From: Woeseiaceae bacterium
Lineage (GTDB): Bacteria; Pseudomonadota; Gammaproteobacteria; Steroidobacterales; Woeseiaceae
DNA length: 36,697 nt
Direction of reading: 5' to 3'
Assembly (NCBI GenBank): GCA_021773055.1
Contig: JAJFKV010000022.1
Coordinates: forward strand, 1-36,697
This document shows positions 15,600-24,878 of the stretch, one piece after another. Under the pieces are notes generated by a model. That model was not told the origin of the DNA, made no database searches, and saw only the letters and a program-made list of their open reading frames with translations. The position numbers and the translations under genes were made by a program. Each line of letters begins with the position of its first letter. Positions within the stretch are counted from its first letter, which is position 1.

Positions 15600-16791
15600 A
15601 TGGGCGTTTCAAAACCATATCGCAAATATAGCTGCCGATCGGAATAGCCGATGTCGCGGCGGGCGAAGGGGCGTTACAAACGTGCAGGCTACGATCGCTC
15701 TCGACCACCAGGAAATCATCCACCAGCTCGCCATCTGGCATCACAGCCATCGCTCGAACCCCGGTTCGGTAGGGGAGCAGGTCGCCGAGCGTTATTGACG
15801 GACAGTATTTGTGGATCTGCTTAAGATAAGCACGCTTCCAGATAGAATTCCGGATTTCGCGAATCCCGGATCTGAAGTTCTTCCGCAGCGCGTGCCAGAA
15901 GCCGGAATAGCGAATCATTTGCCATATGTCTGCAGCATCGGCGTTAAGGCGCCCGTATCCTTCTCGTTTCCAGCCCTGCAACGCGTTAGGGCCAACTGTC
16001 ACAGACCCGTCGATCATGCGTGTCAGGTGGATGCCGAGAAATGGCAGCTCGGGGTTGGGCACCGGGTAGATGAGATATTTGACGAGCTCGTTCCTGTCGG
16101 GGGGTAGTTGGTAGTACTCACCCCGAAACGGAATAATCTGAAAGTCGATATCGATACCCTGCATCGTTGCGAGCCGATCTGCCATCAATCCGCCGCAGGC
16201 GACCAGGTACTTCGCCTGTACCGTGTTCCCGTTCGCCAGCGTAGCCGTTACGGTCTCTGCTGATTCCTTCAGGTTCACCACGGTACTATTGAGTTGAACT
16301 TCACCGCCAAGCTGCACGAACTGCTTTGCGAACTCTCTCGTGATCGCAGGGTAGTCGGTGATGCCCGTCGTGCGCAGGAAAATCGCTCCCGTACCAACAA
16401 TGTTGGGTTCGCGGCGGTGCAGCTCTTTGGAATCGATCAGCTCCACATCGAGACCGTTGTCATTTGCGCGGACATAAAGCGCTAGCAAACGCTCTTGCTC
16501 ATCATCATTGCTCGCCACGATGAGTTTGCCGCATTGCTCGACGGGAATGTCGTGCTTCTGGCAAAATTCTACGGTGGCCTCTACACCCGCCTTACAGAAC
16601 TGGGCTTTCAGGCTGCCGGGCGTGTAGTAGATTCCGGCATGCAGGACACCGCTGTTACGACCCGATTGGTGCGCAGCGAGCTCGCCTTCTTTTTCCAGTA
16701 GTAGTATCGAGCTATCGGGTTTTCGCTGCTGCAGTTGCCAGGCAGTCGAAAGCCCGACGATCCCGCCACCAATAATCAGGTAGTCGAACAC
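15598..16791 (-). CDS. lhgO: L-2-hydroxyglutarate oxidase
   Basis: The protein has 397 residues, the usual length. The N-terminal FAD-binding Rossmann motif is YLIIGGGIVGLSTAWQL, followed by AHQSGRNSGVLHAGIYY, a hallmark of the LhgO/L2HGDH group. IPFRGEYYQL, GIHLTRMIDGSVTVGPNA and the C-terminal GVRAMAVMPDGELVDDF and NAPSPAATSAIPIG segments also fit. It oxidises L-2-hydroxyglutarate to 2-oxoglutarate, passing electrons to the membrane quinone pool. It starts 12 bases downstream of the gabD-like gene, so the two form an operon. In E. coli lhgO also neighbours gabD in the glutarate pathway (csiD-lhgO-gabDT), but no csiD is seen here. Confidence 0.92.
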   Translation of the reverse strand: MFDYLIIGGGIVGLSTAWQLQQRKPDSSILLLEKEGELAAHQSGRNSGVLHAGIYYTPGSLKAQFCKAGVEATVEFCQKHDIPVEQCGKLIVASNDDEQERLLALYVRANDNGLDVELIDSKELHRREPNIVGTGAIFLRTTGITDYPAITREFAKQFVQLGGEVQLNSTVVNLKESAETVTATLANGNTVQAKYLVACGGLMADRLATMQGIDIDFQIIPFRGEYYQLPPDRNELVKYLIYPVPNPELPFLGIHLTRMIDGSVTVGPNALQGWKREGYGRLNADAADIWQMIRYSGFWHALRKNFRSGIREIRNSIWKRAYLKQIHKYCPSITLGDLLPYRTGVRAMAVMPDGELVDDFLVVESDRSLHVCNAPSPAATSAIPIGSYICDMVLKRP

Positions 16792-16803
16792 GCGATCACA
16801 GCC

Positions 16804-18264
16804 TTACGATTCGATACCACCCATGGAGTGGAATTTGGTCTCGAAGAATTCGGCAATGCCTTCTGCGCCGCCCTCAGATCCGATGCCAGACTCCTTCCAG
16901 CCGCCGAATGGCGCGACCTCTGTGGAGAACACGCCTGAATTCGAGCAAACAATACCGTACTCAAGGCGCTCGGCAACACGCATAACCCGGCCAATGTCCC
17001 GGGTCGCGTAATAAGCAGCGAGGCCATACTCGGTATCGTTCGCACGCTCAATCGCTTCGTCCTCGGTTTCGAAGGTCTGGACGGCTGCGATAGGCCCGAA
17101 TATCTCTTCTTTGGCGATGCGCATGTCCTGCGTGATGCCGGTGATTAGCGTTGGCTCGAAGAAACAATGACCAAGCTCGTGCTTGCCGCCGCCCGATACG
17201 ATATTCGCACCTTTGGTCCTGGCGTCATCCATGAACTCGACCATCTCTCCGACCGCTGTTTCGCTAACCAGCGGGCCAATTGTGATGTTCTCTGCAAAGC
17301 CGTCGCCGACATTCAGGCCTTCAATTGCGGCTTGCAGCTTGCTGGTAAATTCATCCGCGACACCGCTTTGTACAAAAATTCGGTTGGTGCAGACGCAAGT
17401 CTGGCCGCAGTTGCGGAACTTGGTTGCCATGCAGTCCGTAACGGCAGAGTCGATATCGGCATCATCAAAAACGATGAATGGAGCATTACCACCCAGTTCC
17501 AGGGAGACTTTCTTCACGCCATCCGCACATTGCTTCATCAGGATCTTGCCGACCGGTGTCGATCCGGTGAAGGTGAATTTGCCGATCTTTGGGTGCTGGG
17601 TAAGTACAGCACCGATCTCACGTGAGTTGTTGCCAACCACGACACTAATTACACCTTTTGGAATTCCAGCCCGGTCAGCGAGTTCGCACATGCTAAGCGC
17701 CGACAGCGGTGTTTCCGTCGCAGGCTTGATGACGATCGTGCAGCCTGAACCGAGGGCAGGACCTGCTTTTCGGGCGATCATCGCGTTCGGGAAATTCCAG
17801 GGCGTGATGCATCCCACAACGCCCACAGGCTGCTTGTAGGTCTGCAGGCGTCGATCGTTCGATATCGTTGGGATAGTGGCACCCATGACGCGTTTCGACT
17901 CCTCAGCGTAATACTCGATGAATCCAGCACCGTAACCGACTTCGCCGATGGCCTCAGCCAGAGGCTTGCCTTGTTCGGCAGTCATGATTGCACCTAGATC
18001 ATCGGCATTTTCCATGAGCAGATTGAACCAGTTGCGCAGTAATACAGCGCGTTGTTTGGCGGGCATGCGGCTCCAGCTCTTGAACGCCGTTGCGGCAGCT
18101 TCCACCGCGCGGCTTGCGTCCGCCGCATCGCCATTAGCCGTTGTAGCAACGACTTCACCGTTCGCGGGGTTGATGACATCGATAGTGCCAGCCCCGCCAG
18201 CTACCCACTCGCCGTCGATAAAGTTTTGAGTTTTGAGGAGGGTAGGGTCTTTCAGATTCAACAT
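16804..18264 (-). CDS. gabD: NAD(P)-dependent succinate/glutarate-semialdehyde dehydrogenase
   Basis: The protein has 486 residues from the ATG at 18264, matching GabD length; the longer frame to 18399 reaches into the rimP promoter and was rejected. The aldehyde dehydrogenase fold is complete: TPWNFPNAM and KPATETPLSAL in the cofactor domain, FTGSTPVGK, E256 in SLELGGNAPF as general base, C290 in GQTCVCTNRIFV as nucleophile, and KEEIFGPIAAVQTF. The GQTCVCTNR context is typical of GabD/DavD enzymes, which oxidise succinate or glutarate semialdehyde. It leads the gabD-lhgO operon, whose products both feed 2-oxoglutarate or succinate into the TCA cycle. Whether glutarate or succinate semialdehyde is preferred is not visible. 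Confidence 0.88.
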   Translation of the reverse strand: MLNLKDPTLLKTQNFIDGEWVAGGAGTIDVINPANGEVVATTANGDAADASRAVEAAATAFKSWSRMPAKQRAVLLRNWFNLLMENADDLGAIMTAEQGKPLAEAIGEVGYGAGFIEYYAEESKRVMGATIPTISNDRRLQTYKQPVGVVGCITPWNFPNAMIARKAGPALGSGCTIVIKPATETPLSALSMCELADRAGIPKGVISVVVGNNSREIGAVLTQHPKIGKFTFTGSTPVGKILMKQCADGVKKVSLELGGNAPFIVFDDADIDSAVTDCMATKFRNCGQTCVCTNRIFVQSGVADEFTSKLQAAIEGLNVGDGFAENITIGPLVSETAVGEMVEFMDDARTKGANIVSGGGKHELGHCFFEPTLITGITQDMRIAKEEIFGPIAAVQTFETEDEAIERANDTEYGLAAYYATRDIGRVMRVAERLEYGIVCSNSGVFSTEVAPFGGWKESGIGSEGGAEGIAEFFETKFHSMGGIES

Positions 18265-18343
18265 GGTTCCGATCTCAATAGTAGTTGCGAAAGGCGGGCA
18301 GCTTATCATCGGACAGGGGCAATGAAATAGCCTTGATTCGGCG

Positions 18344-18373
18344 TTGCGTGCCGCGACAGGTTTGCCGTATAAT
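18344..18373 (+). promoter_or_regulatory. Promoter of the rimP-nusA-infB operon
   Basis: A perfect -10 TATAAT (18368-18373) has TTGCGT (18344-18349) 18 bases upstream as -35. Transcription would start near 18380 and pass through about 150 bases of structured leader before rimP. It is the best sigma-70-like promoter in this stretch. Confidence 0.6.
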
Positions 18374-18411
18374 CCCGCGCCAGCGCCCCACCAAATCATC
18401 GGTGGGTAATG

Positions 18412-18431
18412 GCCCCGCTAAGGGGCTTTTT
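18412..18431 (+). terminator. Leader terminator 1 of the rimP operon
   Basis: GCCCC-GCTAA-GGGGC followed by TTTTT is a compact intrinsic terminator about 35 bases after the predicted transcription start. It is preceded by another small stem (CCCACC...GGTGGG, about 18387-18406) that might compete with it. The arrangement suggests attenuation or read-through control of the operon. Confidence 0.6.
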
Positions 18432-18476
18432 GTTGTCCGGAGTATTGGCACGGGCAGACACACAGCGCTGAGTATG

Positions 18477-18498
18477 AATGGGCCATTGGCCCATTTTT
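18477..18498 (+). terminator. Leader hairpin 2 of the rimP operon
   Basis: AATGGGCC-ATT-GGCCCATT forms an 8-bp stem, with five Ts (18494-18498) overlapping its end. It lies 32 bases upstream of the rimP start and is terminator-like. Confidence 0.5.
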
Positions 18499-18529
18499 GG
18501 TTTTAGAACAGATGGTTAGGTGAGATGCA

Positions 18530-18982
18530 GTGACGGGAGACGAGCTTCGGAAATTGCTCGAGCCGACTATCGAACGGCTGGGGTATGAACTGACGGACCT
18601 TGAGGTCCGATCGGGCGGCCAGGGTGGGTTTTTGCGCCTCACGATTGATAAGCCGGATGGCATCGATCTTGATGATTGTGAAAAAACCAGCCAGGCGGTT
18701 AGTGCGTTGCTCGATGTGGAAGATCCTGTGCCGGGAAATTACAACCTGGAGGTTTCGTCACCAGGGCTGGACAGGAAGTTGACGAAAGTAGAGCATTTTC
18801 AACGGTTTGAAGGTGAAACCTTGAAAGTTACTATGCGCTTCCCGTTAGCGGGACGCAGACGATTTCGAGGCACTTTGGTGGCGTCGGATGAAGAGAACAT
18901 TGTAGTTGAGGTGGATGGTGAATCGCACAGCTTGCCGCTGGCGATGATCGATACGGCTCGATTGGTACCCGATGGGGCGTGA
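18530..18982 (+). CDS. rimP: Ribosome maturation factor RimP
   Basis: The protein has 150 residues and starts with GTG at 18530; AGGTGAG lies about 6 bases upstream, and an ATG at 18524 hits a stop after two codons. It opens LRKLLEPTIERLGYELTDLEV. The hallmark GGFLRLTIDKPDGIDLDDCE and EVSSPGLDRKL segments of the two RimP domains are present, followed by the SH3-like C-terminal part (FRGTLVASDEENIVVEV). RimP helps assemble the 30S subunit. It is the first gene of the nusA operon, as in most Proteobacteria; the usual upstream initiator tRNA gene (metY in E. coli) was not found. Confidence 0.95.
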   Translation: MTGDELRKLLEPTIERLGYELTDLEVRSGGQGGFLRLTIDKPDGIDLDDCEKTSQAVSALLDVEDPVPGNYNLEVSSPGLDRKLTKVEHFQRFEGETLKVTMRFPLAGRRRFRGTLVASDEENIVVEVDGESHSLPLAMIDTARLVPDGA

Positions 18983-19012
18983 TCCCCAAGGGATATTTGG
19001 AGTTTTACGGAA

Positions 19013-20518
19013 ATGAGCAAAGAAATTTTGATGGTTGTTGACGCCGTTTCGAACGAAAAAGGCGTTGAGAAAGACATCATATTTGAGGCTATTGAAGCCG
19101 CACTGGCGTCTGCAACGCGCAGAAAGCACGGTGAAGACATCGAAGTTCGCGTAGCGATCGACCGCGAGACGGGCGAGTACGATACTTTTCGCCGCTGGCT
19201 CGTTTTTGCAGACGAGTCCACCGAGCTCGAGACGCCGGATTGCGAATTGCGCATGATTGATGCGGTTGACGTCGATCCTGCCGCTGAGCCGGGTGGCTAT
19301 GTCGAGGTGCCGATGGATTCAGTCGAATTTGGGCGAATCGCCGCTCAGACCGCCAAGCAGGTCATCGTACAGAAAGTACGTGAAGCCGAACGCGAGCAGG
19401 TTGTCGAGGAATACCAGGGACGTGAAGGCGAAATGCTTTCCGGCCTCGTAAAGCGTGTCGACCGCAACGGTGTCTACATTGACCTTGGTGGCAATGCCGA
19501 GGGCTTCGTGCCGCGCGAGAATATGGTACCGCGTGAGCCTGTTCGACCTCAGGACCGCATGAAAGCGCTACTCACGGAAGTTCGCTCGGAAATTCGCGGA
19601 CCGCAACTATTTATGACCCGTACTTCGCCGCAGTTCCTCGTTGAATTGTTCAAGATCGAAGTGCCCGAGGTAGGCCAGGGCCTGATCGACATTCTGGGCG
19701 CTGCGCGTGACCCGGGCTTGCGCGCAAAGATTGCAGTGCGCAGCAATGACAGTCGTATAGATGCTGTTGGCGCCTGCGTGGGCATGCGTGGATCCCGTGT
19801 GCAGGCCGTATCAAACGAACTCGCAGGGGAACGTGTAGATATCATTCTATGGGATGACAACTCGGCGCAATTCGTCGTGAATGCAATGTCTCCCGCAGAA
19901 GTCGTTTCTATCGTTGTCGACGAAGACAAGCACAGCATGGACATCGCCGTTGATGAGGACAAGTTGTCGCAGGCGATTGGTCGCGGCGGACAAAACATCC
20001 GACTCGCGAGCGAGTTGTCGGGTTGGGAATTAAACGTCATGACGGCTCAGGACGCGGAAGAGAAGAGCGAGTCCGAGATGAAGGAGCTGATCGGTATGTT
20101 CTCCAAACAGCTCGACGTTGACGAAGAAGTTTCGCTGATTCTGGTTCAGGAGGGATTCTCAACAATCGAAGAGGTCGCCTACGTACCAACGGCCGAGCTT
20201 GTTGCTATTGAGGAATTCGACGAAGGGATCGTTGACGAGTTGCGAAGTCGTGCTCGCGACATGCTTCTGACTCAGGCGATCGTCCAGGAAGAGAAAATTG
20301 ATGAAGTTGAGCCTGCTGAGGATCTGCTGAGTCTGGAAGGCATGGATAAGGGTCTTGCATATCTGCTGGCGAGTAAGGGTGTGGTAACGCGAGAGGATCT
20401 CGCGGAGCTCGCAACCGACGACTTGCTTGAGATCAATGACGAAATTGCCGGGGAAGATGCCGCTGCGCTGATCATGAAAGCGCGAGCTCATTGGTTTGAA
20501 GAAGAAGAGCAGGCGTAA
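19013..20518 (+). CDS. nusA: Transcription termination/antitermination factor NusA
   Basis: The protein has 501 residues, the expected length for gammaproteobacterial NusA. The N-terminal RNA-polymerase-binding domain ([13 protein letters not shown]) is followed by the S1 domain ([20 protein letters not shown], about 138-200), two KH domains ([19 protein letters not shown] and [15 protein letters not shown]) and C-terminal acidic repeats ([27 protein letters not shown]) of the AR1/AR2 type that bind the alpha-subunit CTD. It modulates pausing, termination and antitermination. It could autoregulate through the hairpin-rich operon leader. It follows rimP by 30 bases. Confidence 0.97.
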   Translation: MSKEILMVVDAVSNEKGVEKDIIFEAIEAALASATRRKHGEDIEVRVAIDRETGEYDTFRRWLVFADESTELETPDCELRMIDAVDVDPAAEPGGYVEVPMDSVEFGRIAAQTAKQVIVQKVREAEREQVVEEYQGREGEMLSGLVKRVDRNGVYIDLGGNAEGFVPRENMVPREPVRPQDRMKALLTEVRSEIRGPQLFMTRTSPQFLVELFKIEVPEVGQGLIDILGAARDPGLRAKIAVRSNDSRIDAVGACVGMRGSRVQAVSNELAGERVDIILWDDNSAQFVVNAMSPAEVVSIVVDEDKHSMDIAVDEDKLSQAIGRGGQNIRLASELSGWELNVMTAQDAEEKSESEMKELIGMFSKQLDVDEEVSLILVQEGFSTIEEVAYVPTAELVAIEEFDEGIVDELRSRARDMLLTQAIVQEEKIDEVEPAEDLLSLEGMDKGLAYLLASKGVVTREDLAELATDDLLEINDEIAGEDAAALIMKARAHWFEEEEQA

Positions 20519-20544
20519 CAGCCTTAATTAATACGGAGTGTGTT

Positions 20545-23082
20545 ATGGCTGATGTGACAGTCGCACAATTTGCTGAAGTTCTGAAGGTTCCAGTCGACAA
20601 GCTGCTTTTGCAGCTTGACGAGGCCGGTATTAAGGTCAAGGGATCCGATGACAATATTAGCGATGAAGCAAAACTTGAATTGCTGACGCATCTGCGCCGC
20701 AGTCATGGCCAGGACGATACGCCTGCCACTGCCGCCGCGCCGCGAAAAATTACTTTGAAGCGTAAATCGCAGTCCGAGCTGAAGTTATCAGGCGCTCAGG
20801 GACGCTCGCGTACCGTCAATGTTGAGGTGCGTCGCAAGCGTACTTACATCAAGCGTGATGTTCTCGAGAAGCAGGCACAGGATGAGCAAGATGCTCTCGA
20901 TCGCCAGCGGCAGGAAGAAGATGACCGCATCAAAGCAGAGGCGCTTGCAGAGAAACGTCTTCAGACTGAGAAGGAAGAAGCGGCCAAACGTGAGATTGCT
21001 GAGCGTGAGAAGGAAACACAGGCCGCCAAGGATGCTGAGGACGTAGCACGCAAGGCTGCTGAAAAGGTTGTTACGGACGCAGCTGAAGAAAAGGAACGGC
21101 TGGAGAAAGCCGAGGCGGACGCCCGTGCGCGACGCGCCAAGGAAAAAGAGAAAGCCAAGCCGAAAGCGAAGCCCAAACATGGCGAGACGCGTTATGGCCG
21201 AAAAGAATTGCACGTTGCTGGTGATAAAAGTGGCCGTCGCAAACGCAAGGCACCGATGCGCCGTCGCACAACGTCCGTTGGTGGTGATTCGAAACACGGT
21301 TTCGAGAAGCCAACCGCGCCCGTCGTACACGAAGTAGAGATTGCGGAAAACATCTCAGTTGCTGAGCTTGCACAAAAGATGGCGATCAAGGGCAACGAGG
21401 TCGTGAAGGTCCTGTTCAATATGGGCGCGATGGTTACGATCAATCAGGTCATTGATCAGGACACCGCAATACTGGTTGTCGAAGAACTTGGCCACGTCGC
21501 CAAGTCAGTCGACTCAGCGGATGTGGATGAAAAACTGCTCGCTGAAGAGAGCAAGATCGAGGGTGACGCGAGCGCTCGTGCACCGGTTGTAACGATTATG
21601 GGTCATGTCGATCATGGTAAGACGTCGTTACTCGATTACATCCGCCGGACCAAAGTTGCCGACGGCGAGGCCGGTGGTATTACCCAGCATATTGGTGCGT
21701 ATTCGGTGCAGACGGACAAGGGTGAGATTTCCTTCCTTGATACTCCTGGACACGCGGCGTTTACGGCTATGCGCGCCCGTGGAGCGCAAGCAACAGACAT
21801 CGTAATTCTGGTCGTAGCTGCCGATGACGGCGTTATGCCGCAAACGATCGAGGCTATCCAGCACTCAAAAGCGGCCGGTGTTCCTATCGTTGTTGCGGTT
21901 AACAAGATTGATCGAGAAAACGCCGATCCGGAGCGCGTCAGGAACGAGCTGTCACAACACGAGGTGATTCCAGAGGCGTGGGGTGGCGAACAAATGTTCA
22001 TTGACGTTTCCGCGCTGAAAGGCACTGGTGTAGATGACCTTCTGGATGCGATCCTTCTGCAAGCCGAGGTCATGGATCTGACGGCAGTTGCAGAGGGCCC
22101 AGCGCAAGGCATCGTGATTGAATCGAGTCTCGAGAAAGGCCGTGGTGCTGTCGCGACCCTGCTGGTGCAGAGCGGCACCTTGCGGCAGGGCGACATGATT
22201 ATCGCCGGCGAAGAGTACGGCCGAATCCGCAATATGTTCGACGAGACGGGGGGTTCCATCAAGGAGGCCGGGCCGTCACAACCGGCGGTTGTATTGGGGC
22301 TCTCCAAGACGCCGGGTGCTGGAGACGACTTTCTTGTGGTCAAGAATGAGCGCAAAGCACGTGAAGTCGCCGAATTCCGGCAGAACAAGACCCGTGAATC
22401 GAAACTTGCTCAACAGCAGGCTTCGAAGATGGAAGACATGTTCACGCAGATGAAGGACGGTGAGATTTCATCTGTACCGGTAATCATCAAGTCTGACGTT
22501 CACGGTAGTGCTGAGGCGCTGCGTGATGCGCTCCTCAAGCTGTCGACAGACGAGGTGAGGGTCAAGGTGCTGGGTTCCAGCGTTGGTGGCATTACGGAAA
22601 CCGATGCCAACCTCGCCGCTGCGTCAAATGCGACAATTATCGGCTTTAACGTACGCGCGGATGCGGCGGCACGTACTGCCATTAAGGAGTCGGGTGTCGA
22701 TGTTCGCTACTACAGCATCATTTACGAGGCGATAGACGACGTTAAGGCGGCGCTGAGTGGCTTGCTGGCGCCCGAGGTTCGTGAGCAGATCAACGGACTG
22801 GCCGAGGTCAAGGATGTATTTAACTCACCGAAGTTCGGTGATATTGCTGGCTGTATTGTTAGCGAAGGCTTTGTGAAGCGCTCGAATCCGATCCGTGTAT
22901 TGCGTGAAAATGTGGTGATCTATGAGGGTGAGCTTGAATCCTTGCGTCGCTTCAAAGATGACGTTAGTGAGGTTCGTTCCGGTACCGAGTGTGGTATCGG
23001 CGTGAAGAACTACAGTGACGTCCAGGTCGGCGATCAGATCGAGTGTTTCGAACGAATCGAGGTTGCACGTACGCTCGACTAG
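20545..23082 (+). CDS. infB: Translation initiation factor IF-2
   Basis: The protein has 845 residues. The N-terminal IF2N module ([20 protein letters not shown]) is followed by a long charged Lys/Glu/Ala linker (about 100-230), a second IF2N-like segment ([21 protein letters not shown]) and the GTPase domain: G1 GHVDHGKT at 353-360, DTPGH at 399-403 and NKID at 453-456. The C-terminal domains run to the end and recognise fMet-tRNA ([13 protein letters not shown]). It brings initiator tRNA to the 30S subunit in a GTP-dependent manner. It lies 26 bases after nusA with an ACGGAG ribosome-binding site. Confidence 0.97.
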   Translation: MADVTVAQFAEVLKVPVDKLLLQLDEAGIKVKGSDDNISDEAKLELLTHLRRSHGQDDTPATAAAPRKITLKRKSQSELKLSGAQGRSRTVNVEVRRKRTYIKRDVLEKQAQDEQDALDRQRQEEDDRIKAEALAEKRLQTEKEEAAKREIAEREKETQAAKDAEDVARKAAEKVVTDAAEEKERLEKAEADARARRAKEKEKAKPKAKPKHGETRYGRKELHVAGDKSGRRKRKAPMRRRTTSVGGDSKHGFEKPTAPVVHEVEIAENISVAELAQKMAIKGNEVVKVLFNMGAMVTINQVIDQDTAILVVEELGHVAKSVDSADVDEKLLAEESKIEGDASARAPVVTIMGHVDHGKTSLLDYIRRTKVADGEAGGITQHIGAYSVQTDKGEISFLDTPGHAAFTAMRARGAQATDIVILVVAADDGVMPQTIEAIQHSKAAGVPIVVAVNKIDRENADPERVRNELSQHEVIPEAWGGEQMFIDVSALKGTGVDDLLDAILLQAEVMDLTAVAEGPAQGIVIESSLEKGRGAVATLLVQSGTLRQGDMIIAGEEYGRIRNMFDETGGSIKEAGPSQPAVVLGLSKTPGAGDDFLVVKNERKAREVAEFRQNKTRESKLAQQQASKMEDMFTQMKDGEISSVPVIIKSDVHGSAEALRDALLKLSTDEVRVKVLGSSVGGITETDANLAAASNATIIGFNVRADAAARTAIKESGVDVRYYSIIYEAIDDVKAALSGLLAPEVREQINGLAEVKDVFNSPKFGDIAGCIVSEGFVKRSNPIRVLRENVVIYEGELESLRRFKDDVSEVRSGTECGIGVKNYSDVQVGDQIECFERIEVARTLD

Positions 23083-23100
23083 GCGTGCAAGTTACGAAAT

Positions 23101-23472
23101 ATGCCACGTGAATTTTCCAGAAATCAGCGGCTTGGAAACCAGGTGCTGCGCACACTGAACGAGTTGTTGCGATTTGAAACCAAAGATCCAAGACTTGAGC
23201 TGGTGTCGTTTACGTCGGTGGATCTTTCGCGCGACTTGAGTGTTGCCCGTGTCTATTTCAGCATGCTGGACCCAAACGGGGACCCGGAGCCGGTAAAACA
23301 GGGCCTGGAGCGCGCGAATGGTTTCTTGCGCAGTAGTTTGGGGCGTGCGGTCAAAATACGACACGTACCGGAGCTTCGGTTTGCTCATGATGACAGCGCA
23401 GCTGAAGCCCAACGTATCAGCAGCCTGATAGAAGGCGCGCTGGAATCCGATCAGAACGACGAGCAAGTTTAG
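23101..23472 (+). CDS. rbfA: 30S ribosome-binding factor A
   Basis: The protein has 123 residues. It opens RNQRLGNQVLRTLNELLRFETKDPRL, then VDLSRDLSVARVYFSM, with the KH-fold end KIRHVPELRFAHDDSAAEAQRI, all typical RbfA. It acts in late 16S rRNA processing and cold adaptation of 30S assembly. It starts 18 bases after infB and precedes truB by 5 bases. Confidence 0.96.
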   Translation: MPREFSRNQRLGNQVLRTLNELLRFETKDPRLELVSFTSVDLSRDLSVARVYFSMLDPNGDPEPVKQGLERANGFLRSSLGRAVKIRHVPELRFAHDDSAAEAQRISSLIEGALESDQNDEQV

Positions 23473-23477
23473 GACCT

Positions 23478-24410
23478 ATGGCACGCGGAATGAAGCGCCA
23501 TGCGGATCCGGTGAACGGGCTGTTGCTACTCAACAAGCCGCCCGGAATGACCTCTAACCGGGCCTTGCAGCTCGTCAGGCGTTTGATGAACGCGAGAAAG
23601 GCAGGCCATACAGGGAGTCTGGATCCGGCCGCAACAGGCATGTTGCCGTTGTGTTTCGGCGAGGCGACCAAGGTTTGTGCGTATTTGCTGGATGCCGACA
23701 AGAGCTACCGCGTGACGGCGAAGCTGGGTTCGGCAATGGATACAGGGGACGGGGACGGCCAGGAGACCGATACCGCCGCAGTTCCGGAGATGAACGCCGA
23801 TCAATGGAACGATATTCTGCAGAGTTTTTGCGGAGAGTCCACGCAGATACCGCCGATGTATTCGGCACTGAAGAAAGACGGCAAGCGACTGTATGAGCTG
23901 GCGCGAAAGGGCGAAACCGTAGAGCGTGAACCAAGAGCAATCCGGATCGATGAGATCAGACTGCTGGAACTCGCCGGAAATCGATTGGTTTTTCGTGTGT
24001 CGTGCTCGAAGGGCACTTACATTCGCGTGCTGGTAGAGGATATCGCTCGCAAAGCGGGTACGGTGGCCTACACGGCGCGTTTGCACCGTGAGACCGTCGG
24101 CGGCTTCGAAAGCGCTAATATGATTGATATGGCGGCAATAGAAGCGCTAGCTGAAAAGGGGTCAGAGCCTTTGCGGGCTAAACTGCTGCCGGCCGATGTC
24201 GCATTGGCTGAGATGCCAGGCATTTCGGTCGACACAGAGAGCGCTGAGCGATTTTGTGGCGGCCAGGCGGTCACGGTGGCTGCTGACGAACAGGCAGGAC
24301 TTGCCCGGGTTTATGAGGCAGGCGAACGATTTTTGGGCGTGGGCGAGCTCTCCGGGGACGGACAGCTGGCACCACGAAGAGTGTTTCTGACACAGGAAGA
24401 AACCCCGTAA
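23478..24410 (+). CDS. truB: tRNA pseudouridine(55) synthase TruB
   Basis: The protein has 310 residues. The N-terminal GLLLLNKPPGMTSN and catalytic loop HTGSLDPAATGMLPLCFGEATK contain the nucleophile D49. The IPPMYSALKKDGKRLYELARKGE and SCSKGTYIRVLVEDI segments are also diagnostic, and a PUA-like C-terminal domain follows. It makes pseudouridine 55 in the T loop of tRNAs. The linker before the PUA-like part (AEKGSEPLR) is encoded by AAAAGGGGTCAGAGCC, which resembles a dispersed palindrome motif and may be a small insertion. The gene starts 5 bases after rbfA. Confidence 0.96.
   Translation: MARGMKRHADPVNGLLLLNKPPGMTSNRALQLVRRLMNARKAGHTGSLDPAATGMLPLCFGEATKVCAYLLDADKSYRVTAKLGSAMDTGDGDGQETDTAAVPEMNADQWNDILQSFCGESTQIPPMYSALKKDGKRLYELARKGETVEREPRAIRIDEIRLLELAGNRLVFRVSCSKGTYIRVLVEDIARKAGTVAYTARLHRETVGGFESANMIDMAAIEALAEKGSEPLRAKLLPADVALAEMPGISVDTESAERFCGGQAVTVAADEQAGLARVYEAGERFLGVGELSGDGQLAPRRVFLTQEETP
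24154..24173. repeat. AAAAGGGGTCAGAGCC-type dispersed palindrome copy inside truB
   Basis: AAAAGGGGTCAGAGCCTTTG shares AAAAGGGGTCA with the perfect hairpin at 4196-4217 and nearly matches the GGGGTCAGAGCCC-type palindromes I recall from many proteobacteria, with one C fewer. It is translated in frame (EKGSEPL). It may be coincidence. Confidence 0.3.
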
Positions 24411-24449
24411 TTATTTGATTTTGGGGTATTAATGGGCTCGAACAGGCGC

Positions 24450-24455
24450 TAGAAT
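24450..24455 (+). promoter_or_regulatory. Possible internal promoter for rpsO-pnp
   Basis: GCTAGAAT, with -10 TAGAAT at 24450-24455, lies 50 bases before rpsO. rpsO has its own promoter in related bacteria, but no good -35 is visible here. A short ACCCC...GGGGT hairpin without T tract (about 24403-24427) precedes it. Confidence 0.3.
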
Positions 24456-24504
24456 ACCGCGCTCAAAAAAGGGCTATAAATAGAGAACTTGGAGTATTAG
24501 AAAA

Positions 24505-24774
24505 ATGTCACTTTCCAGTGAAGCAAAGCAGGGCGTAATCGCCGACCACGCACGCGGCGAAGCCGATACCGGCTCACCTGAAGTACAGGTTGCACTGCTG
24601 TCAAAAAGAATTGCAGAACTTACTGAGCACTTCAGTGAGCACAAAAAAGATCACCACAGCCGTCAGGGTCTTCTGCGGATGGTAAACAAGCGCCGTAAGC
24701 TGCTTGACTACCTGAAGTCCAAAGACAATGAACGTTACCGCGAGCTGATCAAGAAGCTCGGTCTGCGTCGCTAG
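24505..24774 (+). CDS. rpsO: 30S ribosomal protein S15
   Basis: The protein has 89 residues, exactly the family length. [48 protein letters not shown] and [13 protein letters not shown] are near-invariant S15 segments. It binds 16S rRNA helices 20-22 early in platform assembly. A TTGGAG ribosome-binding site precedes it. It sits before pnp, as in E. coli. Confidence 0.98.
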   Translation: MSLSSEAKQGVIADHARGEADTGSPEVQVALLSKRIAELTEHFSEHKKDHHSRQGLLRMVNKRRKLLDYLKSKDNERYRELIKKLGLRR

Positions 24775-24878
24775 TCCAGCGAGCACAGTGACAATGTAAA
24801 ACTTATGAGTCGTTCCCCATTCACCGGGATCGCCATCGGTTGCAATTGTCTTAACAAATTCCATACAGAGAAATCAAA

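Noticed and set aside
18265..18529. Search for a metY-like tRNA gene before rimP
   Set aside because: No cloverleaf, T-loop GTTCGA motif or CCA-adjacent acceptor stem found; the stems there are terminator-like.
24790..24851. GACAAT...ATTGTC long-range stem in the pnp leader, as an RNase III-type autoregulatory hairpin
   Set aside because: Only 6 bp are perfect over a 50-base span. Possible, but not supported enough to list as a feature.
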